64,000 nt of DNA. Source: an uncultured Rhodospirillales bacterium (GTDB taxonomy: Bacteria > Pseudomonadota > Alphaproteobacteria > Kiloniellales > Kiloniellaceae). A program made the position numbers and the translations under genes. Shown one piece after another: positions 18,908-27,798 of the stretch (position 1 is the first letter of the stretch; the number at the start of each line of letters is the position of its first letter). Where the stretch lies: positions 1 to 64,000 of the forward strand of contig CAJXUS010000014.1 in assembly GCA_913060675.1 (NCBI GenBank). The letters are read 5' to 3'. Under the pieces are notes generated by a model. The model was not told where the DNA came from. It saw only the letters and a list, made by a program, of their open reading frames with translations, and did not search any database.

Positions 18908-20668
18908 TTACTCTTCAGAAGCTTCTGCAGTTGGGGTTTCTGCACCTGAGGCTTCGACGACTTCTACTGGCTCTAAACTCACAGATGCCTCTGTTACAAC
19001 TGGCGGAGTCTCTTCTCGAGCGAGAATAGCTGCGAAGAACCCATCACAACCATTTCTGGCTGGCGTAAGCCGCAGCATATCATCGAGATATTCAGGCGGA
19101 GAAACCGGCATTTGTTTCTCCCAGATTTCTTTAACTGGAACCAATTTGAAATCAGGGCGAGACCGCAAGAAGTTTACGATCTGCTCCTCATTTTCACACG
19201 GCAACAATGAACAGGTTGCATATACCAGTCTTCCACCAGGTTTTACCAGGCGTGCAGCAGAGGTTATAATACTCTCCTGGAGGGCGACTAATTCTTCTAG
19301 ATCCGTTTCATCTCTCCGCCATTTCGAATCTGGCGCACGTCTCCAAGAACCTGTTCCACTGCACGGCGCATCGATAAGAACTCGATCAAACTTGCCTTTG
19401 TTCTTTTTAACCCAGGGGTCTCGTTCGCTTTCTAATACTTTACGTTCAGCGTTAAAGACACCCGCACGTTTAAGTCGTTGAGCTGCGCGTCCCAATCGTT
19501 TGTTATGAACATCGCAAGCAACGAGTTGGCCTCGGTTATCCATCTCCGCAGCAAGGGCAAGAGTTTTTCCCCCAGCGCCTGCGCAAAAATCTACGACCCG
19601 TTGACCGGGCTCAGCAGCGACCATAGCAGCAAGAACCTGAGACCCCGCATCTTGTATTTCAAATTCCCCACGCTCATAAAACGGCATATGCGCTTTTTTA
19701 CAGTGATCGTGAATACGGATGCCATTTGGCAACCAATCGAGGATTTCAACCTTACAGCCTGCTTTTTCCAACCGAGGGATAATGTCTTCGCGATTCCCTT
19801 TGAAAGGGTTCACTCTGATATCAAGTTGAGAAGGACCATTGAGAGCTTCTACTTCAACGCCAAAACGTTCACCAAACACTTCACGTAGACCAGCTTCAGC
19901 CCAAGATGGACACTCAAGAAGCACAGATTCAGGCATCGTAGCTTCTGTAAGCTCCTTGCCTTCCATAGAGTTCAGGGCACGCGCTTCAGAATCAGTTAGG
20001 CGCTTAAGGTATCCACCTCCGCCTTTACAAAAATTTGTAATATCTTGTACGGTTTTACCATGAGTAAGTGCCAAATCTGAAAGCAAGAGCTTCCTCATTT
20101 GAAGGGTCTGTCCCTTGAGTTCAAGCCACCAAAGCAATCGGCGGTAACGGCGAACCACGCCCCAGACCATATCACGGATACGGGCGTGATCACGGTCCGT
20201 CAAACGCCCTTTAATATTTGCAAAATGTGAGGCAATTGCACGATCTATAGGACTATCTGAGCTTGTTGCTTCATCTAAAACAGCAAGTACATGATAGAGC
20301 AGACGCCCCATTGGCAGGTCTACGCGCTGCGCACCGCGTGCTAGTCTTTCCCCGCTCCTGGCTGGTTCAGCATCAGAACGTTTTGTGTAGAAACTATTTT
20401 CAGCGTTGCTCTGATCGCCACGATTATCATCGCGAGGCTTATTCCCATAACCGCTATCCCTTGAAGGTCGGTCACGATATGAACTGCGGGAGTCACGTGG
20501 TGATGCCTGAGGCGCCTCGCGTTCATCTGCTTTATGTTTTTCAGATACAAACCGTTCTTTACGAGCGCGTTGTTTCTCTGATCCACTTTGAGCTTTATCG
20601 CCCTGGAATTTATTCGGGGTCTTTCGGGGGACCTTACTGGGTGTTTTTTTATCGGAATTATCAGTCAC
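18908..20668 (-). CDS. RsmB-like rRNA (cytosine-C5) methyltransferase
   Basis: This SAM-dependent m5C methyltransferase belongs to the NOL1/NOP2/Sun family. SAM motif VVDFCAGAGGKTLALA is near residue 345. The two catalytic cysteines lie in DAPCSGTGSWRR and YATCSLLPCENEEQI. A NusB-like RNA-binding part (about 115-190) precedes it. The 586 residues exceed the usual roughly 430 because of a charged, low-complexity N-terminus (first ~110 residues, rich in Lys, Arg, Ser) and an acidic C-terminal tail. It is 9 bp downstream of the ArsC-like gene, in one transcript. Confidence 0.87.
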   Translation of the reverse strand: MTDNSDKKTPSKVPRKTPNKFQGDKAQSGSEKQRARKERFVSEKHKADEREAPQASPRDSRSSYRDRPSRDSGYGNKPRDDNRGDQSNAENSFYTKRSDAEPARSGERLARGAQRVDLPMGRLLYHVLAVLDEATSSDSPIDRAIASHFANIKGRLTDRDHARIRDMVWGVVRRYRRLLWWLELKGQTLQMRKLLLSDLALTHGKTVQDITNFCKGGGGYLKRLTDSEARALNSMEGKELTEATMPESVLLECPSWAEAGLREVFGERFGVEVEALNGPSQLDIRVNPFKGNREDIIPRLEKAGCKVEILDWLPNGIRIHDHCKKAHMPFYERGEFEIQDAGSQVLAAMVAAEPGQRVVDFCAGAGGKTLALAAEMDNRGQLVACDVHNKRLGRAAQRLKRAGVFNAERKVLESERDPWVKKNKGKFDRVLIDAPCSGTGSWRRAPDSKWRRDETDLEELVALQESIITSAARLVKPGGRLVYATCSLLPCENEEQIVNFLRSRPDFKLVPVKEIWEKQMPVSPPEYLDDMLRLTPARNGCDGFFAAILAREETPPVVTEASVSLEPVEVVEASGAETPTAEASEE

Positions 20669-20677
20669 TCTATTCCC

Positions 20678-21022
20678 CTAAAGCCCTAGTAAGGCTTGTT
20701 CGATTTTAGTAAAGCCAACAACGACCTTACCTTCTTGCTCAAAAACGGGCCGCTTGATGAGCGTCGGATTTTCCAGCATCAATTTTCGGGCAGAATTTTC
20801 ATCGATAGAATTCTTCGTATCATCAGAAAGATTCCGCCAGGTTGTGCCCCGTCGATTGAGGAGCTTTTCCCAGCCAACAGACTTTATCCAACTTTCAAGG
20901 CTTTCAATAGAAAGCCCATCCACGCGGAAATCATGATAACTATGGTCTTTCGCTGCACTGCCGAAAAACTTCAAAGCCTTTCGGCAAGTATCACAATTCT
21001 TTATGCCATAAATTTTAGTCAT
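20678..21022 (-). CDS. ArsC/Spx-family thioredoxin-fold protein (YffB-like)
   Basis: This is a small ArsC-family protein with a CxxC pair at the expected site (IKNCDTCRKAL, near residues 10-13). It also has the family's LIKRPVFEQEGKVVVGF C-terminal signature. It resembles YffB/ArsC-like proteins of unknown role rather than true arsenate reductases; no ars genes are nearby. I chose the ATG at 21022 (MTKIYGIK, 114 residues); an upstream GTG at 21034 would add four residues. Confidence 0.85.
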   Translation of the reverse strand: MTKIYGIKNCDTCRKALKFFGSAAKDHSYHDFRVDGLSIESLESWIKSVGWEKLLNRRGTTWRNLSDDTKNSIDENSARKLMLENPTLIKRPVFEQEGKVVVGFTKIEQALLGL

Positions 21023-21113
21023 GATTTTAGCCACATGGTTATAATTTCTTGCCCCTAGGTAAACTGCTTAGCAGAAAAAGCAAGCAAACTTCGTGTCAGA
21101 CAAAGCCACTCAT

Positions 21114-21806
21114 CTATCCTAAGCCTGCAGCCCGTTGATTTTGCAAAATGATTTTTCCAGCAAGATCGACACCAATCGCAGCCGTTAATATCATTTGTAA
21201 GTCATGGTCCTTTTTATACAACTTCTCGACAACATCCCTTTGCCATACCAGACAGCGAGAAGGCTCTCGAATAACAACGGTCGCTCCAGCACTTTGTCCT
21301 GTTAGAAAAGACATTTCACCAACGAACTGCCCCGGCCCGATTTGTCCAATGCGTTTATGCCTGACAGAAACAAACGCTTGCCCCTCAAGAAACAAAAAAA
21401 GCTTATCTGGACACTCGCCTTCCACCAGAAGAGTATCCCCTTTTTCCAAATTGCACCACGTAGCCGCTGCAAATAATCGTTTAACAAAGACACGCTCCAT
21501 TGAGGGAAATGCCTTATCTTTTAATTGCTGCTCCTCATTGGATAGGCATGAACGGCGGCGTTCCATAATCAATAAGGTTGAATGGACCACATTGATCGCA
21601 ATCAACAACATATTGCCCGCAAAAGATAACCACATGGGGCCACTCTCAGGTAACAACGCTGCAATCGCCATCGCAAACTTAGCCAAAATGGTGAAAACCC
21701 GGAGCCAAAGAATATCACTGATGACAAAGGCTATAAGCGTTAAGAGAAAACCAATCGAAATCAGCATCGATGGCAGACTGGAATAGTTTTCAGGAACCCA
21801 ATCCAT
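21114..21806 (-). CDS. Membrane-anchored cyclic-nucleotide-binding protein (Popeye-like layout)
   Basis: Three hydrophobic segments span about residues 12-80. They are followed by a cNMP-binding beta-roll (about 95-200) with GDTLLVEGECPDKLFLFLEG and the phosphate-cassette-like stretch GQFVGEMSFLTGQSAGATVVI. The cassette lacks the canonical RxA arginine (AGAT in its place), so nucleotide binding is uncertain. The three-helix plus cNMP layout recalls Popeye-domain proteins. No output domain is attached. It is a single gene, transcribed leftward downstream of the NnrU-like gene. Confidence 0.75.
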   Translation of the reverse strand: MDWVPENYSSLPSMLISIGFLLTLIAFVISDILWLRVFTILAKFAMAIAALLPESGPMWLSFAGNMLLIAINVVHSTLLIMERRRSCLSNEEQQLKDKAFPSMERVFVKRLFAAATWCNLEKGDTLLVEGECPDKLFLFLEGQAFVSVRHKRIGQIGPGQFVGEMSFLTGQSAGATVVIREPSRCLVWQRDVVEKLYKKDHDLQMILTAAIGVDLAGKIILQNQRAAGLG

Positions 21807-21865
21807 CTAATAACCTCTTAAGCTTTAAGACACGTTTGAAGCTTAAGAGTAGAGGGAAAATCCTA

Positions 21866-22546
21866 TCACATTAAAGAAGAAAGTGGTGATACTCCAAAAA
21901 GCTGACCATGGTAGGTCAACGCCAAGCCATACAGCACCACACCAATGGAGGGGCCGATAATACCCAACCTCGGCAGGATATCTTGAGGTGCAACTCTAAG
22001 CCTCATGAGCGACGGCATATAACCTGTTTGAGCGAGAAGCTGACAATCACGTTCTTCAAGCGATGCTTTAGTTTGAATATCACTCCAGAGCATTGCCAAA
22101 ATACAATACCCCCCAATGCCGCCAAACAAGACGATCGCAGCTAGATCACCGTTGACGAGCACATGCCCAAAACAAGCAAGAGTAACTCCAATAAGCATAG
22201 GATGACGGGTAAGTCTTAGTGTCCCTCGCGAAACATAAGAACTTACCAACAGGACAAATGAAATTGGCATAAAAATAAAGGTTTGAGCCAGCACCACCAT
22301 TTTCTCAGGTTGCCAGTATTCAATATATTCCATCGTCGCGTAGCCGTGTAACATCCCCCCAAAAGAGGCAAGGGAAAGCAGGGCAAATATACCTTTATAG
22401 CCCCCCTCCCCCAATCGTCCGACGAGAGGGCGCCTGATAGATCTTGTGGCTGTGGCCAGATGCAGTATTGAAAATAAGGCCAGACCTCCGCACAACAGAA
22501 TTAATCCCAATTGTTCCCCCTCGTACATTAAAATCTGTTTATCCAT
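21866..22546 (-). CDS. NnrU-like integral membrane protein
   Basis: This 226-residue protein has about six membrane segments. It carries the NnrU/isoprenylcysteine-methyltransferase-like signature LRLTRHPMLIGVTLACFGHVLVNGD (split here by the RHP motif, about residues 112-118). NnrU was first seen near nitrite/nitric oxide reductase genes, but here the neighbours have no denitrification link. Biochemical activity is unknown. Confidence 0.75.
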   Translation of the reverse strand: MDKQILMYEGEQLGLILLCGGLALFSILHLATATRSIRRPLVGRLGEGGYKGIFALLSLASFGGMLHGYATMEYIEYWQPEKMVVLAQTFIFMPISFVLLVSSYVSRGTLRLTRHPMLIGVTLACFGHVLVNGDLAAIVLFGGIGGYCILAMLWSDIQTKASLEERDCQLLAQTGYMPSLMRLRVAPQDILPRLGIIGPSIGVVLYGLALTYHGQLFGVSPLSSLM

Positions 22547-22801
22547 AATCTGAGCAAATTATGACACGTTATACCACACCCCCAAGGCATGAGGCTATTA
22601 TTGTGTTAAATCAAAAGCTTTCCAAACATTCTTAGCTTGAACATAATTTCTCATAGCTGCCCTGATCGGCTAGAGACTTGGACTCAGTTCAAAATTCAGT
22701 TATGACCCAGCAAGCATTTTGAAGTGATCCGTAATTTCTAGAATTCACGTTCGAGAAATCTGGCCCTAGAAATCACGGGTTTCCAAGCAAAGAGAGAGTT
22801 T

Positions 22802-23989
22802 ATGCAAGACTGGGATGTGATCGTTATTGGAGCTGGCGCAGCCGGCCTTATGTGTGCGATTGAAGCTGGTAAACGCGGACGTAAGGTCCTTGTTGTCGAT
22901 CACGCCAAGAAACTTTGCGAGAAGATCCGGATCTCTGGAGGCGGGCGTTGTAACTTCACCAACATCCACACAACACCCAACGACTTTATCTCGGGCAACA
23001 AACACTTTCCCAAGTCAGCTCTTGCTCGGTATACGCCACTTGATTTTCTTGATCTCATGGCAAAATACAAAATCAAGCATCATGAAAAAACACTCGGGCA
23101 GCTTTTTTGTGATAACTCAGCACAAGATATCATTGATATGCTGTTGGCAGAATGCCGAGATGCTCGTGTCGAAATTAAAAATCCCGCCACAGTCCAAGCC
23201 ATACGCACTCTTCCTCCAAAATCGGGAACCGAGCAATTTTCACTCGAAAGCAGCGCTGGCACATTGACTTGCAGTTCTTTGGTTATTGCGACTGGTGGGC
23301 TATCTATACCCAAGATCGGTGCCACAGATTTTGGCCATCGCATTGCCAAACAATTTGATATCCCGATGACACCAATTAGACCCGCTCTGGTCCCTTTGAC
23401 TCTAAATCAGGAAGACAAAGATTTCTGTAAAACACTCAGTGGGATCTCTCAAGACTGTATTGCTTCAGTCAAGAAGCAGAGCTTTAGAGAGAACCTGCTT
23501 TTCACGCACCGTGGCCTCAGTGGTCCTGCAATTTTACAAATCTCATCTTACCTGGAGCCTGGAAAATCCCTCTCCATTGATTTGCTCCCCGGCCAAAATA
23601 TCGAAGACGAGCTGAGCGCTGAGGCAAATAAGAAGAAGTCTCTGACCAATGTTCTCGCACCATTTCTAAGCAAACGCTTTGCTCAAGAATGGGTTGAGAG
23701 AAAAGCCCAAAACCGCACACCAGCGGACCTCGGCAGCAAAAAATTAAAGGCCGTTGCAGAAGGTATACATAAATGGGTTATAACCCCCGCAGGTGATGAG
23801 GGGTACGCCAAAGCTGAAGTTACTCTCGGCGGTGTAAACACCAAAGACTTGTCATCCACGACAATGGAAAGCAAAACCCGGCCCGGTCTTTTCTTTATCG
23901 GTGAGGTTGTCGACGTCACAGGTCACCTCGGCGGTTTCAATTTCCAATGGGCCTGGGCATCAGGCCATGCCGCCGGACAAGCGGTTTAG
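22802..23989 (+). CDS. NAD(P)/FAD-dependent oxidoreductase, BaiN/HI0933 family
   Basis: This flavoprotein starts with the dinucleotide-binding motif VIGAGAAGLMCAIEAGKRG (about 7-25). The family signature KIRISGGGRCNFTN (about 42-55) follows, and it ends with the FAD-contacting segment DVTGHLGGFNFQWAWASG. Length 395 is typical. Family members are predicted reductases of largely unknown substrate; BaiN acts on bile-acid intermediates in gut clostridia, which is unlikely here. A GAGAGAG ribosome site precedes the ATG. It is convergent with the hydroxyacid dehydrogenase. Confidence 0.88.
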   Translation: MQDWDVIVIGAGAAGLMCAIEAGKRGRKVLVVDHAKKLCEKIRISGGGRCNFTNIHTTPNDFISGNKHFPKSALARYTPLDFLDLMAKYKIKHHEKTLGQLFCDNSAQDIIDMLLAECRDARVEIKNPATVQAIRTLPPKSGTEQFSLESSAGTLTCSSLVIATGGLSIPKIGATDFGHRIAKQFDIPMTPIRPALVPLTLNQEDKDFCKTLSGISQDCIASVKKQSFRENLLFTHRGLSGPAILQISSYLEPGKSLSIDLLPGQNIEDELSAEANKKKSLTNVLAPFLSKRFAQEWVERKAQNRTPADLGSKKLKAVAEGIHKWVITPAGDEGYAKAEVTLGGVNTKDLSSTTMESKTRPGLFFIGEVVDVTGHLGGFNFQWAWASGHAAGQAV

Positions 23990-24005
23990 CAAATTATAAT
24001 AAACC

Positions 24006-24941
24006 TCAATAACCCGCAGCTCGTTCCACCAACTTAGGTAATTGTCCTGAGTTTCTGTATCGTTGAATATTCTCAGCCACAATCTGAACTGCCGTTCTCG
24101 GGTTTGTTGGCGCCGCGACGTGGGGCAGCAGGGTAATATCTCTATGTTGCCAAAGTGGGTTATCTTCGGGTAGCGGTTCTCGAGAAAAAACATCAAGCAC
24201 AGCATGGGAAAGTTGCCCGCTATTTAAGGCCTCGACGACATCACTTTCAACCTGATGGCCTCCCCGACCGAAATTAATCAAGCTTGCCCCTTTTGGCAGC
24301 TGGTCAAACAAGGGCTTGGATAAGATGCCTTGAGTCTCACCTGTTAGTGGCAAAAGGTTTACGACCATATCAAGCCCCTGCAGAAATTGCGCGAACCCTT
24401 CATCCCCAGAAAAACACTGAACATTCTTTACCGATTTAAGCGAACGGCTCCAGCCCCGAACTTTAAAGCCAAGCTGGGTAAGCTGCATCGCTGAGGCTAG
24501 CCCCATTTCACCAAGGCCGAGAATCCCAATATGACGTTCTGATGCCAGAGGTAATTCATGCTGTACCCAAAGTTTTTTTCGTTGCTGTTGCGCATAGCGT
24601 GGTAAATTCCGATGAAGTGCTAACACATGAGTTGCCACCGCCTCAGCCATAGACCCTGCCAATGTTGGATCAATTAGACGCACCAATGGCACAGCTTCTG
24701 GCAGCGTTGGGTCATCCAGCAAAGCATCCACACCTGCCCAAAGACTTTGTATCCATCTCAGATTGGGCAAGGTGCTCAAAATCCCTTGCGGTGGATTGGC
24801 GACAATTGCCAGATCTACGGAACCGTTATTAGTGACTTGATCAGGAAGAACGATCTCCTCTTTAGGTAACGATGCGCGAAGAGAATTCAGCCACATTGCT
24901 TCCTCTTCACGCGGGACCGAAGTCAGCAACAGAATGCTCAT
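24006..24941 (-). CDS. D-2-hydroxyacid dehydrogenase (GhrA-like)
   Basis: This 311-residue NAD(P)-dependent dehydrogenase is of the glyoxylate/hydroxypyruvate reductase A type. The Rossmann motif is GILGLGEMG (about 138-146). The catalytic triad is suggested by Arg in FGRGGH, Glu in DVFSREPLPEDNPLW and His in LLPHVAAPTN. The substrate is not certain. It overlaps the VOC gene upstream by 4 bp, so the two are translationally coupled. Confidence 0.87.
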   Translation of the reverse strand: MSILLLTSVPREEEAMWLNSLRASLPKEEIVLPDQVTNNGSVDLAIVANPPQGILSTLPNLRWIQSLWAGVDALLDDPTLPEAVPLVRLIDPTLAGSMAEAVATHVLALHRNLPRYAQQQRKKLWVQHELPLASERHIGILGLGEMGLASAMQLTQLGFKVRGWSRSLKSVKNVQCFSGDEGFAQFLQGLDMVVNLLPLTGETQGILSKPLFDQLPKGASLINFGRGGHQVESDVVEALNSGQLSHAVLDVFSREPLPEDNPLWQHRDITLLPHVAAPTNPRTAVQIVAENIQRYRNSGQLPKLVERAAGY

Positions 24942-25351
24942 GATGCAAATACCTTATCTAGGGACTTAAAGCCCTTAATCTCGATTGGATTACCTGAAGG
25001 ATCATAGAAGAACATCGTCCATTGTTCACCCTGCTCCCCTTCAAAACGAACTGCTGGCTCCAGTACAAAGGAAATTTCCGCCACCTTCAACCTCTCGGCA
25101 ACGACTATCCAGTCTTTGTAATCGAGTATAACACCGAGATGTGGCATAGGGACCAAGATACCACCGACCTGCCCTGTCGCTTCTGTCTTGAAAGGCTCAC
25201 CGATATGAAGTGAAATTTCATGACCAAAGAAATCAAAATCCACCCAGGTAGATGCAGACCGCCCTTCTTTGCAGCCTAGAGTTTTTCCATAGAAATTCCG
25301 TGATTCTTCTAGTTCACGAACGTTATAGGCAAGATGAAACAGGCTTTTCAT
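24938..25351 (-). CDS. VOC (glyoxalase/bleomycin-resistance fold) protein
   Basis: This 137-residue VOC-superfamily protein has the N-terminal FHLAYNVRELEESRNFYGKTLG and the C-terminal FFYDPSGNPIEIKGF, which would supply metal ligands (His, Glu). It likely acts as a small metal-dependent lyase, isomerase or dioxygenase; the substrate is unknown. Co-transcription with the GhrA-like dehydrogenase and a divergent LysR gene 105 bp away suggest one small catabolic unit. Confidence 0.83.
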   Translation of the reverse strand: MKSLFHLAYNVRELEESRNFYGKTLGCKEGRSASTWVDFDFFGHEISLHIGEPFKTEATGQVGGILVPMPHLGVILDYKDWIVVAERLKVAEISFVLEPAVRFEGEQGEQWTMFFYDPSGNPIEIKGFKSLDKVFAS

Positions 25352-25456
25352 AATAAATCCTCACAATAACAAATATTTTATTGAGGGCTTTCTAGCACAG
25401 ACAACAACTAAGAATTACTGTATTATATTGCCTTCAAACAGAAGGATATCTATCTT

Positions 25457-26377
25457 TTGAATAGTCAGTTTCTTGAAAGTCTTGTTGCAGTGTCTCAATA
25501 CGGTTCGATTGCAGAAGCCGCCCGCGCACAAGGCTTGACCCCAACCGCCATAAGCCAACGTCTTAAAGCCTTAGAGGTTATTATGGATACCCCCCTCACT
25601 CTTCGGGCGGGAAAGACGGTTCGTTTGACAGAAGCCGCTATTCGAATACTGCCGCATGCCAGGCAAATCCTCAAAGAACAACGTAATTTAATTGAAGCAC
25701 TTAACCGAAACAGGATTTCAGGCCGCATAGAGTTTGGCGCAATATCCACCGCGATGACCGGCGTTCTTCCTGGCGCGTTGAAATCTTTAGGTAGCAGCAA
25801 AAACGATCTAGAAATTAAGCTGCATCCCGGGACTTCGGCACAGCTATACAACAGGCTACTCGCAGACGAACTCGATGCCGTTATTATCACGAAGCCACCC
25901 TTCCAAATCCCAAAAGGCGTTAAAGTTTCTGATTTACATCAGGAAAAACTCTGCCTCATTACCGCGCAAGATTATCTTGAACCGACAACAAAGAGCACAG
26001 AGAAAATCAAGGGCAATATATTGAGTGACGCCCTACACAAGCAGCTCCAACAACTTCCCTTCATAAGGTATGATCAAAAATCCTGGGGCGGCGGATACGT
26101 AAGATCATATTTGGAAGATCAAAACCTTAAGGTACAAGAGTTCTGTGAACTTGACGCGCTGGAGGCTATTTCAGTTCTCGTCAATTCGGGGCTTGGTTTG
26201 GCGTTAGTACCAAACTGGCCGGCTCCATGGGCTGAAGGTCTTTCTCTGGAAAAAATAATAATCCCGAACGAGGCCTATTCCCGACAAATTGTTTTAATGC
26301 GGAAAAGAGAAACGGGTAAAGAGACTGCCATCAACTTTATCTCGCAGCATCTACTTAACTCAAGCACGCGCGCTTAG
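25457..26377 (+). CDS. LysR-family transcriptional regulator
   Basis: The N-terminal winged helix-turn-helix (AVSQYGSIAEAARAQGLTPTAISQRLKALE, in the span of residues 11-41) is followed by a substrate-binding domain with the central GRIEFGAIST strand. The start is TTG at 25457 behind an AAGGA site. It is divergent from the VOC/dehydrogenase pair across about 105 bp, the usual arrangement for a LysR activator and its target, so control of that pair is likely (inference). Confidence 0.9.
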   Translation: MNSQFLESLVAVSQYGSIAEAARAQGLTPTAISQRLKALEVIMDTPLTLRAGKTVRLTEAAIRILPHARQILKEQRNLIEALNRNRISGRIEFGAISTAMTGVLPGALKSLGSSKNDLEIKLHPGTSAQLYNRLLADELDAVIITKPPFQIPKGVKVSDLHQEKLCLITAQDYLEPTTKSTEKIKGNILSDALHKQLQQLPFIRYDQKSWGGGYVRSYLEDQNLKVQEFCELDALEAISVLVNSGLGLALVPNWPAPWAEGLSLEKIIIPNEAYSRQIVLMRKRETGKETAINFISQHLLNSSTRA

Positions 26378-26832
26378 AACAGATACGTAAAGCCGGTGAG
26401 AAGACTAACGCCGAAAAAGGCCACTGAGCAGATAAAAATATAGATCGGATGCCAATACAAAAGCAGAGGATTTGTTTCTCTTTGCCGATTTGGATTCTTA
26501 ATTTGGCCTTCAAAGTAGAAACCAGGCTCGTAAAGCTTGAGGGCCGAATCGATATTCCTCGAAGTCTGGGAAGCTTGATGCCGTCGCCGACCATGACGGA
26601 CTAACAAGAGAACAATAACAGAAAAAAGTAGGGTATTGACCAGCAATATCGCTGCGGCGATATGAAGAGCAATTCCCTCTTGCCCCGTCATCCAACCAAC
26701 AAGAATAAACTGTGCTGTTAGGTAGCCAAAGACGAGGCGTAAATCCAGGTTCGCCATAAACCGGAGTTGCTCCCCCTGCTCCTTGGCCAATTCAGCTAAA
26801 ACATGTGCTTGAACAGCATCCAGTTTACTCAT
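26374..26832 (-). CDS. Small integral membrane protein, unknown function
   Basis: Starting at the ATG at 26832 (MSKLDAVQAH) behind a strong GAGGAAG site, the product is 152 residues. It has three hydrophobic segments (about 35-52, 60-85 and 130-150) and a charged loop rich in Arg and His between the second and third. An open frame continues to 27000, but it has no ribosome site and enters the tRNA remnant. I do not recognise a family. Its stop overlaps that of the LysR gene by 4 bp, in convergent orientation. It is the last gene that looks chromosomal before the prophage. Confidence 0.7.
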   Translation of the reverse strand: MSKLDAVQAHVLAELAKEQGEQLRFMANLDLRLVFGYLTAQFILVGWMTGQEGIALHIAAAILLVNTLLFSVIVLLLVRHGRRRHQASQTSRNIDSALKLYEPGFYFEGQIKNPNRQRETNPLLLYWHPIYIFICSVAFFGVSLLTGFTYLF

Positions 26833-26974
26833 CAGTATCTTCCTCAAAGCAGCAGAAACAAAGGGAATGTATTCCCAAAAACTTAGAGATGATGGTAATA
26901 TAAAATAACGGGGAATAGCTATCTGAAAAGCGAAGGTATTCGCTTTTTCTACGGCGACTTTCGCGAAAAAGAAA

Positions 26975-26992
26975 TGGTGCCCCCGGCCTGAC
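26975..26992 (-). other. tRNA 3'-end fragment, candidate attL core
   Basis: On the minus strand these 18 bases read GTCAGGCCGGGGGCACCA. That parses as the end of a T-loop, a T-stem 3' strand (CAGGC), an acceptor 3' strand (CGGGGGC), discriminator A and CCA. Upstream sequence does not form a T-loop (no TTCGA) or any other tRNA part, so this is a remnant, as left when a phage recombines into a tRNA 3' end. The intact tRNA, starting GCCCCCG, should then be at the unseen right end. Confidence 0.5.
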
Positions 26993-27240
26993 CCAATCAA
27001 ATATACAATATCAATTACTTACGGAGAGTTTGTCGTAATTATGCCGTAAATTGCCAAAATAGGAATGTAATCAAACATAGATTTTTACCAATCGGTAAAC
27101 ATTTAAAACGATGCCTCTCAGTGAAGATATATCCCTGATGGATAGATATTTAAACCAGGGTAAGAGCTTTATATTCAGGATAATAATTAGAGAAATAACC
27201 TGCCATTTTTCAAAAGGAGTTTCAAGTATCGTGGGGTGTC

Positions 27241-27519
27241 CGGAAAAGCGTAACATATGTAACCTATATAAAAATCATACTGTAACTAATTGATAAATAT
27301 AATATATAAAGGTTACAGCATATAGTAACCAAAACGTAATTAGGTTACACTTTGCAATGTAATTTATCTGAAATATATAATGTAATAATAACAAGTACTT
27401 ACATGGTAATTGTAACTTATATTACAAAAGATTACAAAAAACTGTAACCTCTATTTTTCTTTAATATCAGATAGTTAAATACAGAAAAATGAAGAGGTTA
27501 CAAAGGTTACGCTTTTCCG
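27241..27519. repeat. AT-rich GTAAC/GTTAC repeat block with terminal inverted repeats
   Basis: The block is bounded by perfect 14-bp inverted repeats: CGGAAAAGCGTAAC at 27241-27254 and its complement at 27506-27519. The match extends inward to about 23 of 25 positions. Inside lie about ten GTAAC or GTTAC pentamers in both orientations (27250, 27259, 27282, 27312, 27325, 27344, 27412, 27444, 27497, 27506) in very AT-rich DNA. Iterated short motifs in AT-rich DNA suggest a replication origin or operator array. It encodes no protein. Confidence 0.7.
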
Positions 27520-27701
27520 TAGTCGAACTGAAAACTACCCCATACTATTTTTCACTACCTGATAAATAAGAACCTATAAAAACGCTCACCCGTGCAGAAA
27601 TTTGCAAAGATACAACACAGGTCATTTCTTTATGTAAGCCTTATCAGGGGCCGTTATCTGGGTGTTATGCAGCGCAAAAAATGCGGCCTCTTTAACGTCC
27701 A

Positions 27702-27720
27702 GGCGCGGCGGGGGGAGAAC
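27702..27720 (+). other. P2-type cohesive-end (cos) site
   Basis: GGCGCGGCGGGGGGAGAAC matches the published 19-base P2 cohesive end (recalled as GGCGAGGCGGGGAAAGCAC) at 15 of 19 positions, and the next bases TGCG also agree. It lies left of the leftward portal gene Q, as in P2. It should be where the P/M terminase makes its staggered cut. Small inverted repeats flank it. An ORF that crosses this region (27592-27777) is therefore unlikely to be a gene. Confidence 0.8.
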
Positions 27721-27798
27721 TGCGTTTTGCGTAGCTTTTTCTCCTCCCGTGGATATACTCGCATTCGGGGAAATTAAGATCATCTATTGGGGGATCAA

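Noticed and set aside
26975-26992. A complete tRNA gene at the prophage edge
   Set aside because: Only the acceptor/T-stem 3' strand is present; no T-loop, anticodon arm or D arm can be folded upstream.
26833-27000. N-terminal extension of the small membrane protein gene up to 27000
   Set aside because: It has no ribosome site and enters the tRNA remnant, while ATG 26832 has a strong GAGGAAG site.
27241-27519. Miniature transposable element (terminal inverted repeats)
   Set aside because: No target-site duplication flanks the block and the internal iterated GTAAC motifs favour an origin or operator; left as an alternative in the findings.
27592-27777. A 61-codon rightward open frame
   Set aside because: It spans the cos-like site and its flanking inverted repeats, has an odd composition and no ribosome site.
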